NCBI GenBank assembly: GCA_011009095.1
Contig: VTPC01090436.1
Location: forward strand, 1 to 64,000
Direction: 5' to 3'
From: Ignelater luminosus
Taxonomy: Eukaryota; Arthropoda; Insecta; Coleoptera; Elateridae
DNA: 64,000 nucleotides
Shown here piece by piece: positions 1-11,776 of this stretch. The position numbers and the translations under genes are program-made. The notes beneath the pieces were generated by a model. That model did not search any database. It saw nothing but the letters and a program-made list of their open reading frames with translations, and had not been told where the DNA came from. How positions within the stretch are numbered: the stretch's first letter is position 1; each line of letters begins with the position of its first letter.

Positions 1-596
1 TTCAACTTCTAGGATTCATGGACTTTGCTGTTCTTTTCTAGGGGCGTGCGGAGAATTCATACCAGTCGGGAAGAATATTTTGAACACTCCTCGGGGGCCC
101 TTTTCGTACTTCGCACCGGCTCTAGAAGTTTTCCCTCGGGCTTCAAACCGGCTCACGGGGGGGGGGGTCCTTTTCAGTTATTCGTTATTGTTTGAATCAT
201 TTCGTTATTTCCACCATTCAGTTTTCTATACCTTTTTTGTCTAATACGGTCTCGTAAATTCGATCTCAAACCCGATTTCCACTATGTAAAGTGTATTAGT
301 GAAGGGTATCGTCTCCTCTCTGCAATTTTGGGCCGATAACTTTTTTTCATTAACATACCACCAATCTTGGAATCGTCGCTTTGAAATAACAGTGTTCTAT
401 TTAGGATTTACTAAATAAGATTATTCTACATGAACTGAATTCTTTCTTGATGATGAAAACAGAAATGAAAAAAAATATTTTTAGTTACACTCAGTTATTT
501 ATCAAAATATAGAAAAAATTCGATATTTTATAAACTGCACCTGTACGACTTTATTATTCCGATGTGACAGGACACTAAAAGTTGTTTCTATTTCAG
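1..596. other. Intron or upstream DNA of the Slob-like gene, with degenerate GC-rich repeats
   Basis: No coding exon is recognised here. The stretch ends in a splice acceptor (pyrimidine tract and CAG, 594-596) that opens the first visible exon of the downstream pseudokinase gene. Positions about 1-180 are unusually GC-rich and hold loosely repeated units of about 32 bp (motif TTCCCTCGGGCTTC near 131-145), related to a second array near 3621-3760. The remainder is plain AT-rich sequence. Confidence 0.5.
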
Positions 597-1817
597 GTTG
601 ATTGTACAGGATATTGTATTAGGAGCTGAAAGGTTATTAAGTTTAGTTACACTTCCTGGGAAATGCCCTATCAAACCTTTGCCAGTTACAAGAGAAACGG
701 TGTTAAACCTTTTTCGAGGTTTACAGCATCCTTACATTTATCCAGTTTTAGACATCGAATTTTGGGAATCTCAGGTAGCGCTTATAAGCCCTCTTAACCA
801 TGGCGGTAGTTTACGTGATTTGATATATGCATGTCCATGGCACGAAGAATATGATAGGAAATACTCAGGACGTGGAGAAGGACTTCCATTATGGCAGGTT
901 TGTGTGCATGCAAGATTAGATTTATTATTGGTCAGTGTTTTGGTTAAGATAAGATATTTCTTAATACTTAATAGCTTTTCTATGCAGGTGCAACGCTTAG
1001 GTCGACAAATATTAGAAGCGTTATTATTCTTACGGGATCGTAGCTTCCCTCCATTCTATCATCTTCATTCGGGAAATGTAATCCTTCAAAATGGAGTAGC
1101 CCGTTTAGCCGGTCTTGAGAATCCTCTTTTGGGAATACCTCCGCGTCCACCAAGCGTTCCGGACGTGCTTGGTTTTGGATATCTCCTATTCGAAATGACT
1201 GCTGGGTATGAATTGCCAAGCCCTCCCAGCCCAGCTCATTTACAGTTAGAATTAGAACGAGTGCCTAGAGTTGCGGACGTTTTACGCCTAATCTTTCAAG
1301 ATATAAAACAACCTCCTAGTATTGAAGAATTACTTTGCTGCGATTTATTTCGTGGAGTCGAATTGAGGGAGTTGAGAGGAATTAATACAACACAATGTCG
1401 ATTTGGTCCAGAGGTTTTGGAGCTTTTAGATTCCGTACGAGTCGCGACGATGGCTTCATCGAGTAAACGGTAAGTTTTTTATTGAGTTCTCTGTAGTTAG
1501 ATGTTTGATGTCCTTTGTCTTTGCATGCAGTCGGCAGTACTGTGATGAGGTTGAGTCGTGGTTTGCATGAAATTTGGTAAGAGCTTAGTTTAGACAAATA
1601 GTTCTGCTTCATAATGAAGTTAGTTTTTGTTTAGTATTTGTTTAGTAAATTATCCGTAATTAATATGTATATAAATACTAAATTATAGTAGACTCTAAAT
1701 AGAAGAATTTTTTATAGAAACGTAGCAAGAATAGCTGAAAGCAGACAATTAGAAGATATTTTAGAAGAAGATGCGGAAATGAATGATAGTGAGACGCTTA
1801 CAGAGGTTTTACGGTAG
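597..1817 (+). CDS. Slob: Slob/PXK-family pseudokinase, 5' end missing
   Basis: Three exons are visible: 597-897, 988-1469 and 1718-1817 (TAG stop). The protein is a kinase-like fold of the Slowpoke-binding (Slob)/PXK family: PYIYPVLD near the start, SLRDLIY, then LHSGNV where an active kinase has HRDLKPxN, and LAGLENPLLG where DFG is expected. Both replacements imply a catalytically inactive pseudokinase. In flies Slob binds and modulates the Slowpoke potassium channel; PXK is the related mammalian protein with an N-terminal PX domain. Any N-terminal part lies upstream of the window, so PX presence is unknown. The first intron (898-987) is exactly 90 bp and has no in-frame stop, so retaining it would add 30 residues. 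The last exon gives an acidic tail (ILEEDAEMNDSE). Slob versus PXK orthology was judged from memory of motifs. Confidence 0.8.
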
Positions 1818-1997
1818 CGTGAAGTTTTAGTTTAAGACTTAATCTTATTTTTTACTATTTTCTAACGAATTACTACAACTGCTTTAAATGTTTTGTAATT
1901 AGAAGTTTAGTAGCAAATGGAGCCAAAATCTTGGACCAAATAATCACAAAAGCATAATACTATATTTTCTTCTACATCTAAAACTTGTATTAATAGT

Positions 1998-1999
<2 letters not shown>

Positions 2000-2034
<35 letters not shown>
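2000..2034. repeat. TAA trinucleotide microsatellite
   Basis: About eleven uninterrupted AAT/TAA units, in the intergenic sequence after the Slob-like gene. The rest of 1818-2814 shows no gene. Confidence 0.9.
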
Positions 2035-2816
2035 TTAAAGTGATGCGATTGATGATATTTTGGTAACTAATGAAACAAAATAATCAAATTTTTCTGTAGA
2101 TTTAAAAGATATTTTTCAATTCGAGATTTTCCTTAAAATTAATGTATAAAAATAAGCAATAGCGTTTCTATGTAATTTAAAAGTAGGTAGAATAGACAAA
2201 AGTCCATATTTGATTTGTTGCAACCTACCATTCATCGGCTTTTAGCAAACCCAATTGAGAAATTAGACCGTCCTAGATATCCTTCCAAACGCAATCTTCG
2301 CATTTGTTAATTTTTATAACATATCGGGCAACCGTCCCATTTTGATCGTCAATTATATCATTACATCGAAAGACCCCATATAACGGTTTTTAATACTTTT
2401 TTGTTATAGTGTATCTAGGTGCAAAAAGCAGATACAAAGAAACCGAGGCAGAAGTAAATCAAAATATTTCTACTTAATAATTGTTAAAAAGCAATGGAGT
2501 GCTAAAACCGGGAATGACAATCACAATTTTTCAAATAACGCAATAATTTAGAGCTATTTTTCAGTTAGTTGTAAATTGTTAGGTTTTTGTGATAGTTCTA
2601 TTGTGAAATTAACTCAATAAAGCAATACGCATATTAAATCTTGTTTTTTTTGCATTATTTCTGAACAATTCAACAAGAGCAGGTTTCTCTGTTTCGTGAC
2701 TTACTAACTTCAGTAAAATAAAAGAGTAAAAGGTGATATAAACAAGGGTAAAAGTGTTCCAGTTATATACTGTGAATAAGACGAATTCAGACTTTCGTCC
2801 TAAAAAGACTTCTCTA

Positions 2817-3324
2817 CAGGGTGTCCCATCTTAATTACATAATACTTTACAGGAGTGTTCTTCGGTCAAAAACAAGCAAAAAAGTCCTAATAAACATATA
2901 GTCTCAAATGCAAAAACATTTATTTAAAAATCACAATAAACCAACAAAAATAAGTTGATAACATTAATTATGAAAATGAAATTGTATTTTACTAAAAATA
3001 AATAAGCTGTTACAAGAGATATTCAATGTGCCCACCATTTGTTTGAACGCAAGCACAAATTCTTATCTTAAAAGAATTTCTTATACGTTCAAAAATACCC
3101 GGATCCTGTCTGACATGGTTAAAAGAGTCTTGAATTTTGTTTCGTAAGTGATCCACGTCTACAATAGGTTCTGAATAAACTAATAATTTTAAATATCCCC
3201 ATATATAAAAATCTAGAGGCTTTAAATCTGGTGAACAGTCCACCTCGTCCAATCCCAATTTTTGCTTGTTTTTGACCGAAGAAGACTCCTGTAAAGTATT
3301 ATGTAACTAAGGTGGGACACCCTG
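2817..3324 (-). mobile_element. Internally deleted Tc1/mariner-type element with about 65-bp terminal inverted repeats
   Basis: The ends CAGGGTGTCCCA and TGGGACACCCTG are inverted repeats that stay similar for about 65 bp, and both are flanked by TA (2815-2816 and 3325-3326), the target duplication of the IS630-Tc1-mariner superfamily. Between them a minus-strand reading frame (3010-3258) carries SPDLKPLDFYIWGYLK, typical of the third catalytic aspartate region of such transposases. The upstream catalytic domain is absent, so this is a 508-bp non-autonomous deletion derivative. Confidence 0.85.
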
Positions 3325-3620
3325 TATTTAATACAACCGAAGTGATCTAGAAACAGCTCGAGTTCAATTTCCTGTTTTGGCAGATTATTTCTAAACGAAT
3401 GTAAAACAGTCTTTATACTTAGTAATCTCGATTTGGATATTTGGTTAAAGAGGTAAGTATCTGCAAACCAGAAGGTTTAGGTTATGATCTGTTATCTGCA
3501 TGCTACAGGGTTTCTTGGCAAAAGGATCACACCTTAAAGTATGATACTATTAGGTATAATTCTATACAGAGTGGATCCAGTGACGTAACAACTAATGAAT
3601 GTCTTCTCCCGGGGAAAGTC

Positions 3621-3760
3621 TATGGGGGTTTTTTTCGAGATTCAAATCCGAGATGGGGATCCCCTTTGAACTTCTAACTGGACATGGGAGGTTCCTCTTG
3701 GGTTTTAAACTAGGCATATAGGGGTTCCCCTCGGACTCCGAAATAGACATGTAGATTTAT
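3621..3760. repeat. Degenerate minisatellite of about 32-bp units
   Basis: About four diverged head-to-tail units of 31-34 bp, each with a GGGGTTCCCCT-like block followed by CTT/CTCC and then GACAT or GCATAT. The same motif order recurs at the start of the window (about 1-180), so the two arrays appear related. Confidence 0.5.
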
Positions 3761-5610
3761 CACTTATATCTTGCGATCTTATGGGGTACTACCCTTTGCA
3801 TTGTGAGAGTGGTTGTTGCGCCAATGGATGAACCAGTAAAAGAAACCACATGTATAGGTGTATGTTATTATTAATCTACTCATCGACCACTATGCATGTG
3901 GAGAGTAATTCTTCAGCCTTTCTTTTCTGATTTTTGATTGGTTGTTTCAGTATATGCAAGTAAGCGGGCTATGTGTTAGCCATGCACAATACGACTTTTA
4001 CCCTGGAACAGGATGCGTGTACGCTTGTCGTTTGTTGCTTTTAATTACATACATGCGCTTTGCGCATATATTTCGACGTCATTCTATTCTGATATTGCCT
4101 AGTTCTTTCTGGAAGAGGTGTTAAAAAGCTGCAAATTGGTACGTTTGTGTATTTTTATGTCTCCAAAAAGTAACATACAAATCTTACTGTTGCCGCTGGT
4201 GACGCCTACGCCAACGAAAAATGTCAAAATACGATTTTTTTCTTAATAATCTGAATCTGCATGGATGCATTCTAACGTCAAAAGATCTCCATATTAAAAT
4301 ACATAGAATTACATTTTTTAGAAATTAGATCTATTCATTTTATGCGTAATAAATTAATAATCATGATTTCAACTCAGTGCATGTTTAACTAAAAACACGT
4401 TCCCTACGATAAGGAAATGAACCTACTTCGGTTTCAACTGCAAATATACCATCTAAGATAATAATAATAAATTAGATTGCAATTAACTCTAGGTATTAAA
4501 TCAATATTCTTTTTTATAATGCGATGTTAATATAAGACAGATATTAAAAAGTATAGGAGTTCTCAACCACTGCAGAGAATAATAATAGATAGTTTTTGTA
4601 TTTCTTTTCAACAAGGTAGAACTTACAATTAGTGCTGTTCGTGGACACAAGCATTAGTTTATGCAACAAAAGTGCAAACGGGGGAGACATTATACTTGTA
4701 TCCACCAGCAAGCAGCAAATGGTTGTGTTGGCAGCATAAGATTGCTGACCGGCTGACAGTACTCATCACTGGCTCAGCGCTGCCGATAGCGCATTCCGAG
4801 GAATTACAGCTCGTGAATACAAACATTACTTTTTTATCAAATTATGGTGGTGATATCTTTAAATATTCTAAATCATAATATGCGTTTTATTAAGGTTTCA
4901 TTACAAATCTTTACTGTGACGGTCCTTGTATAACATTGTGACGTCACAGAAATTTTGTTAGGTATTAGTAATGGCGGGAAACGAAATTTCCATAAGCTTC
5001 AATGTAAAATAGGGCGGACATCAATTTGAAATTATAAGAAAAACAAAACCCTGTTGTACATATTTTTTTGATTACAAGTATGAATAAAGTCCTGTTTATC
5101 TAAATATGTTGTACTATTTGTATAAATATTTAAAAAATACGTAATAAATTTTAAATATTGAAGCAATTCTCAAGCACTTTTAAAAACTTTGAAGTGCTTT
5201 AAATTTAAATTTAAAAAAATTAAAAGAAAATTGCATTCCTTATGGAATCGATTTCGGGGGCTTCTGTTATACCTAAGTGCGCAGAAAGTAACTGCACCTT
5301 TCTTTTATCTTTGGGTAAAAGGGGTAAAAGGTCTATTAAACGTTATAAGAGTATTTGTTTACTGTTTGTAATTTTATCCTTGATGCAGTCTTTCAATTCT
5401 AATTCATTCAAAAGCACAGTTGATGCTTACAGTTGAAAAACGAATTATCTTTATAGATAATGATTAGAAACCGGCGTATATGGGTTTATTTTTTTCATTC
5501 TAACCGTTTGAACTTTCTCCAAAAGTTTCTCTTTTCTTCCGAGGCACCCTGTATAACTTGATCTGTGCTGCTCTGTGTATTCAAGCAGTGAATTAATAAT
5601 GTAAACAAAA
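3761..5610. other. Gene-free intergenic stretch
   Basis: Only short random open frames are present. There are no family motifs, no tRNA-like folds, and no clear paired repeats. The stretch leads into the proposed start of the CTC1-like gene. Confidence 0.4.
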
Positions 5611-8600
5611 ATGAATTTCGAGGTAAAAAGTTTTCATACAAAATTTCTCACTTTTATTTTTAATAAATATATTTCTAGGGGAGAGTATCATCAGTTAACA
5701 CCATATTATGGACATTCCAGCTAGACAATACAATAATTGTGCACACGAGTTGTTTGGCGGCATATGACACAAAACAAAGGCTTCCAGAAGTTGGTGAATT
5801 TGTGCATTTGTACAATGTGCATTATAAAGTTAACAAACTTTATCAATTACAAAAACTTTTTTTATGCCAAAGAAGTAGGATTGTATGCAATCATTATAAG
5901 GACCATGTAAGAGAAGACAAGTTACTACAGATAATACGTGATTTTAATTTGGGAGCATCCGATTTGTTAGAGATTGATTATAACATTGATGTAATCGATA
6001 ACTTTATAAAGAAGTTGGCACAAGAACCCTCTGAAAGTATTATACTAAAAGTGATACACTGCCTCATCACAAATGGTGACCAAAATATTCGGAGTTATAA
6101 TGTTCACAAATGCTTAAATAAGAATATCCCTTTATTTACATTGATAACAATTTCTAATTGTCAATATGTTGATTTACATAATACTGCAAAAGTTGGACCT
6201 CCCTGGAATCTTGGTGTTCATCGTAAGAAGAATAAAAGGGACATTCTCATAGGTTGCTTACATGTTAATAAGCACGGAATTGTGTGCTTGCGGGACGCTA
6301 AGTATAATATGTCGTGCATAATCACTTCAAGGAAAGATTCTTTAAAACGACGCAATATTCTAAATAAATTTGTTTTAATAAAGAATTATTACATTTTTAC
6401 AGAAACTTATAGAGAATCAGGTGCAGTGAACTTAGAGTACATCTTATTTGATATTGCTGACGCTCTTGTGCTGGATATAAAGCTAGATATAAGATGTCAC
6501 AGTAATCTTGTTACTAAAGTTCCTAATAATGTTCCCTACCTTTATGATTTTCAATTTAAATTGCTTAATAAAGCAACTGTGAGTGTTACTATGTATTAAA
6601 AAATCATATTTCATTTTAAAAAGTTTATGATTAATTCTAGATAAATATTACCAAGGAATTAATACTAGAATGTTGGCTAGAAGTCTTATTTACAAAAAGT
6701 ATGGAATATGCATTAATTGGATTAAATGCTTACCAGATTCAAATTGTACCTTACCTAGAAGAAGGCAAGACATATCGTGTCTTCCACTCAAAACAAATGT
6801 ATGCACACAAAGTTTATTACAATAAAAAAATAAATAAAGAATTTATATTTTAGGAAAGTTTGCAAATATGTTGAACTATCAAGACTCAAGAAACATTCAG
6901 TACTTCAAAAATTTGATGAAAAGAATGTTCTTTTTGTACAGGAAGATATGAATTCTAGTGACAAAATTGTAAAACCAGTATTGAATGTGGTTGAAGCATT
7001 AGAAAGACTGAAAGAAAGTACTGATCTTATATCATTTCAAGGGTTGTTATGTGTTAAAAAATTTACACCAGCTCTTACATCAAGAACAGAAAATAAAGTT
7101 AATTGTGTTGGTTTTGGAACACCAGGTAAGAAAGGAATGCCTACGTAATTACGTTATTGATCAAAAAAGACTTTACTGACCCTTACAAGAAAGAACTAGA
7201 CTAAATAAAGGCATATAAAAAAAAAAGAATAATGATCTGGGACAATACCGCTGTACGATACTGGGAATACCAGGTATTATTTTAAAAACTTCCCACCTTT
7301 TATATCCTGCAAACAAATTAAAATATCTAAAGAAGAAAACCCATCTCAATTTATACCTCTATGAAGAGGAACACAAAAATACAGAGTTAACTTGGTAATA
7401 GATGTCACTGTATTCACTCCAACTCACAACCTCAAGATCTTAAATGGTATAACCCCACTTGTGATATGTTATTGTAAAGAGCATCACAATTGCAATCTTT
7501 TGGTGAAAATAAAACTTAAATCGGCCTACTTAATCCAAAGTTATAGCACAAAACATCTTGCTTTAATGACAGATAGAAATCGTTTTCTAAGTAAATCAAA
7601 CTGTCAATATAAAGTTAAAAGCTTGTTCGTCTTGTGTTTGCAATACACATTTGGTTACTTTCATAACACGATTTATATCTATTACCGAAATGAGATTTTT
7701 GTGCTATGACTTTGGATCAAGTAGATTGATTTGAGTTTTATTTTCATCAAAAGATTGCAATTCCGATTCTCTTAACAATTAAGTATTTAAGGTTTTGAGG
7801 TTAGGTGAGCTGAAGGAAAGACAGCGACATCTAGTATCTTTGTGTCCCCTTCATTTATAAATTGGTGTGGTTTTTGTTGTTGAGATATTTTCATTTGTTT
7901 GTGAAATATAAAATAACTTCGTATATAGTTACTACAATATTGGTATGGTAATAGATTTTTTTTTCTTTCTTTTTATTTTAAAAATTTAGTCACCCTAAAG
8001 TTACCAAAAATTGAAAGTATAAACTATGATTCCACAAAGTCATTTGTTTATTAATTCCATTCAACCAAAGTGTCCAAATATTTATTTTTCATGCTTGAAA
8101 TGCTGAAAGTAAGAAGAAACAAGTTGTATTAACCTAAACTGAGCATTAAACATATCTTATGATGTCACACTACAGTTACTTTAATATAAAATTATTTCGA
8201 TTTCAATAATCTTTTTTTGTAGAATCAAGGTCAGATTTAAAAAATTCTGAATTATCTTTTTAATAATAATAATGCTTGTAGCAATCGGTAGCCTACTTAT
8301 CCACTATGCGGGAAATTTACTTACCTTTCATAATAGTACATTGGTTAATCTCAATTAATCTTGACAGCATTTACAATCTATAGTTGTGGTTTGGTTTTCC
8401 AGTATTGATTATCTATGATAAGATAAATTTTATGCTAGCTAACCATTGAAGAGGTGGATGGATCAAGGTGCTATGTGACATTTTTGAATTGTGATGTTAG
8501 CCTCTTTATTCACACTATTTATGCAAGAATTGTGTTACATAGCACCTTTATGTACTTCATATCTTATTTCGGAATTAGGTAACGCTTGATTGACTAGAAA

Positions 8601-11354
8601 AGGTATACTATAGGTTACTAAAACACATCATAACATCTTTCTTCACACTGAAATCTCAAAAATGGGAAAAATGTCACATAGCACCTTTATTCATCCACCC
8701 CTTCAATTATGAAAAACTGAATGCACAATTTGTAGTTTTTAAAAGCTTCAATATAAGATCAAAGTGAGATCAGACATCTTTTTGCTTTAATTTTTAGTGG
8801 AAGCCAGGAAGCCTCAACTTATAGATTAGCCTTTCTCCTGACCTTAACTTTATCAATTGACCACTAGGAACAGTAACAAATACAGAAACAAGGTCCGTAA
8901 ATAATAATAGTATGCTGTAGTAGAAGATAGGTCATCGCATTGGTAGCCATTTTTTGAGCTGGTGACTAGAGATCCTTAATGTAAACAATGAATATTGTCT
9001 TCATTGTTTTGTAACAATTGATTGCTGTGATAGTGGTTTTGAAGTTTAGTGAATTGTCGCTTACAAGTTTAGTTTTAATAATTCCAGATTAATGCTACTG
9101 ATTTAATCTAAATTTAGATTAGCACTGTTAATATGTAGGGTGTTATGCAAGTAAACGGCCATAACCCAATGGGTGATAAGAAATCATACTCTTCAAGATT
9201 TTTTTTTCCTACGTGTTCCTCCTTTAAAGAAATTAATATTCAAAAGTTGACCAATAGGAAATAAGAATGCCAATCATGAATGTTGAGAAGAAACGTAATT
9301 TGTCAGAATTGTCAAATTGTAAAGAAGTGAACCAATCAGGCAGTCTTGCCTTACCCTGAAGTTCGTTCACAAGCTGTTGCTGTAATGCCCAGTTCAGTGC
9401 TTGAAATATATCTGGGATGACTATCTTTTGCAGCATGCTATGATTTATGGACCTTGTAGAAACAAATGCTGTCACTTTCTGTATGTCAAATGAGTTAATC
9501 TAAAACTATGTTAAACAAGATTGTCATTAAACAGAAATTGTAACAAATAAATGTGATTATTGTATGAAGCAATATAATGCATAATCAATAAAGTATAGTC
9601 AATACAGTAGTGATGTTAATTACATGAAATTTAGGTTAACTCATTTCACATACAAAAATTACAGCTTTTAGATGTTTACAAGAATTGAACCAGCTTAACC
9701 CGATTAGTCAAAATAACCACAGAAACAGTTGGTGAAACAAATCATACCTATAGTAAGTAAGAGTGATCACAGGTTAACGTCAAGTTTCTATGACTGATAC
9801 TCCTCCTAGTTACTTACTGCTATGCTTAAGCTAAGTCTGAAATCTAATAGGTAATGATCAATTTGGAAACTGAAGCATATTTTACATCTTTATCCAAAAG
9901 CTAAAGGGCGTATATACCCTCATTAGCAAGGACGGTATCACTTAGTTGATGGCGCAGTAAAGTTGACCGTATACTCAACCGTAGTATATAAACACATAGT
10001 GCTTATTAATATTACTTGGCTGGACAATCATACATATGCAATTCTCATAACATAATGACATCGTTCATGCAAAACAATTTGTTTATTAGTGCCTCGATGA
10101 ATCTAGACGTTCTTTATCTGTGTACACCTTACATGGACGTGTACCTTAGCAATGTGGCACCGCTGATGCAATTACATTACCATGACATATCAACTAATCT
10201 TTGCCGTTGTTTGGTCATTAGCTTAAATACAAAAAGTAGGCAACAGATATAATTTAAATTGGGCTAGGATAAAGGCTGTGATGTTCAAATCATAATCACA
10301 AAATATCAACCTTAAATTTTCATTTTTACATTAAAAATAAATAATTTTTTTCTTAAAAATAATTTTATGTGCATAAAAAATTAAATGCAAACATTTTAAG
10401 GTACACAAACACATACACTAATATTTACTGATGACACTCGTGAATGTAATTTATTATTATATTTGAACAACTGGGAAAACTTACAAATTCCCTTAGGATT
10501 AGTATTGGATATGAGAATTTGTGTCAAAAATGTTCTACCACAAAAAGGCAAATATCTTAAATCATGTGCCATGACCACATTTGAAGTTTTAAATTATGAA
10601 CCGTTGGTTGCTTTCAATACAGTAAATTTGTAAGTCTGCCTTTTTGGGATATATAATATTATTCTTATGTATAAATAATTTTTTTAGAAAAGCTGAACAA
10701 ACATATGGGTGTGATCAATACTCTTTCTTAGGATTAGGAGATTTAATACCATGCAATGTATTGATATGGGCGAAAATTGTACAATTAAGTATTCGTTCCT
10801 TAAAAAATAATGTGTAAATGTGAAAACAGTGACTGCATAAGTAAAACACACTGTTATTGTAAAAGTGGTAAAAAACTGGAGACTACTATAACGTAATATA
10901 TACAATAATAATTTAAAAAGAAAAGGAAGTATAATTCCTAAGAATTTTACAGATTATATGCATATGATGAAATGGGTCAGTCTGTAGTGATAAGTAAAAG
11001 TACTGAATTATTGCGTTTGTTACTGGGTTTAGAACCAAGACAATGGGTAATTTGGAGTCAAGCTTTCGAAAATATAGGCGAATATGTGCATGACTTTAAT
11101 GATGCTCCATTACCTTCTCTTGTAAGTTTTTTTTTGCTTTTAAATCAAAATTGCATGCAATATGTTTTTAGGGATCTGATATAAATAATACATTTTACAT
11201 GGCATTAGCTGTATCTATACAAGTTATTAATGCAACAAGAATATCAGATCTTGAATTAAAATGTCGCAAGATGGAAAGCAGTTCAATGGATAATGAAGGA
11301 ATGCCAAAATGGTTTTGTGTTGATGCAAGAAGAAGAACAGAATACATATTTTAA
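5611..11354 (+). CDS. CTC1: CTC1-like telomere maintenance protein (CST complex large subunit)
   Basis: Proposed exons: 5611-5622, 5679-6578, 6641-6798, 6854-7125, 10401-10629, 10688-10892, 10953-11121 and 11172-11354 (TAA). Phases join throughout except for one extra A in the A6 run at 10802-10807; without it the coding length is 2127 bp, a protein of about 708 residues. Family signals against remembered vertebrate CTC1: ILIGCLHVNKHGIVCLRDA and IADALVLDI in an OB fold; IPLGLVLDMRICV in a later OB fold; a cysteine cluster CKCENSDCISKTHC resembling the zinc-site region; and LLGLEPRQW near the C-terminus, matching LGLCPREW. CTC1 with STN1 and TEN1 binds single-stranded telomeric DNA and recruits DNA polymerase alpha-primase. 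The protein is far shorter than vertebrate CTC1 (about 1200). Either N-terminal OB folds are lost, or upstream exons were missed and the tiny first exon is wrong. The large intron 7126-10400 is filled with repeats. Confidence 0.68.
7260..7830. repeat. Inverted-repeat element in the CTC1-like intron
   Basis: The segment around 7428-7560 is inverted at about 7690-7805 (shared blocks TTGCAATCTTTTG and ACTTTGGATCAAGTA). The same sequence order, starting with AAAACTTYCCA, occurs in the UTP14 intron (57540-57857 and 59166-59300) and its start resembles 13003 onward, so this is a dispersed non-autonomous family. No coding capacity is seen. Confidence 0.65.
8445..8707. repeat. Foldback MITE-like element
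   Basis: Ends of about 40 bp are inverted copies of each other (AGGTGCTATGTGACAT at the left, ATGTCACATAGCACCT at the right, outermost ATTGAAG and CTTCAAT), with a non-coding middle that holds a partial third copy (ACATAGCACCTTTATG near 8537). It lies inside the intron of the CTC1-like gene. Confidence 0.75.
9233..9478 (-). CDS. Unidentified terminal exon with a C-terminal hydrophobic segment, nested in the CTC1-like intron
   Basis: An open frame begins right after a splice acceptor (ACATACAG on the minus strand) and runs 81 codons to TAA. It has the composition of real protein: INHSMLQKIVIPDIFQALNW, an amphipathic stretch, LPDWFTSLQF, and a hydrophobic C-terminal segment FFSTFMIGILISYW that could be a tail anchor. 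I do not recognise the family. No convincing upstream exons were found between 9500 and 10400, so it could be the last exon of a gene whose other exons lie further right, or a relic of a mobile element. The sequence just downstream (from 9138) starts like a transposon end, AGGGTGTTATGC. Confidence 0.4.
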   Translation of the reverse strand, partial: KVTAFVSTRSINHSMLQKIVIPDIFQALNWALQQQLVNELQGKARLPDWFTSLQFDNSDKLRFFSTFMIGILISYWSTFEY

Positions 11355-11776
11355 TGTTTTTATACACTTTAATTTGTTATTTTGTAGCATGTATTACAAC
11401 AGAAATGTTAAAAAACAAAGCTATAATTTGTTACTAATTAATTAATACTGTCTCCTTTGGTCTGTTAATATTTAATACGAAGAACTTGAAGCAATATTAA
11501 ATTAGTCAAATCTTTTATTCTAATTTGCTATACTTTGAAATAAAATGTTTTAAGAATACAAAACAAGCATCTCTTTGAGACTTTAACAGTTGATACCTTA
11601 AAAGAAATACATTTTTGGGGACATGTTCATATAGACTTTTTGACTTGGTTTGGGGTGTAGTAGAATCAACCCGAGGATTTTGTACAGACATTTCAGAAAC
11701 ATCCTATATAGTTGTTTTTTTGAATAATTTAATGTTGCTCCATATTATATTACTTTTTAGCAAATTAACTCTATAC

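Noticed and set aside
3640-3670. GATTCAAATCCGAGA, resembling a tRNA T-arm
   Set aside because: No matching acceptor, D or anticodon arms; it lies in a minisatellite. No tRNA or rRNA gene was recognised in the window.
3942-4124. Short plus-strand frames from 3942 to 4878 considered as upstream CTC1 exons
   Set aside because: No CTC1-like motifs and no consistent splice phases joining to 5679.
10684-10905. Minus-strand hydrophobic frame
   Set aside because: Antisense to CTC1-like exons that fit in phase.
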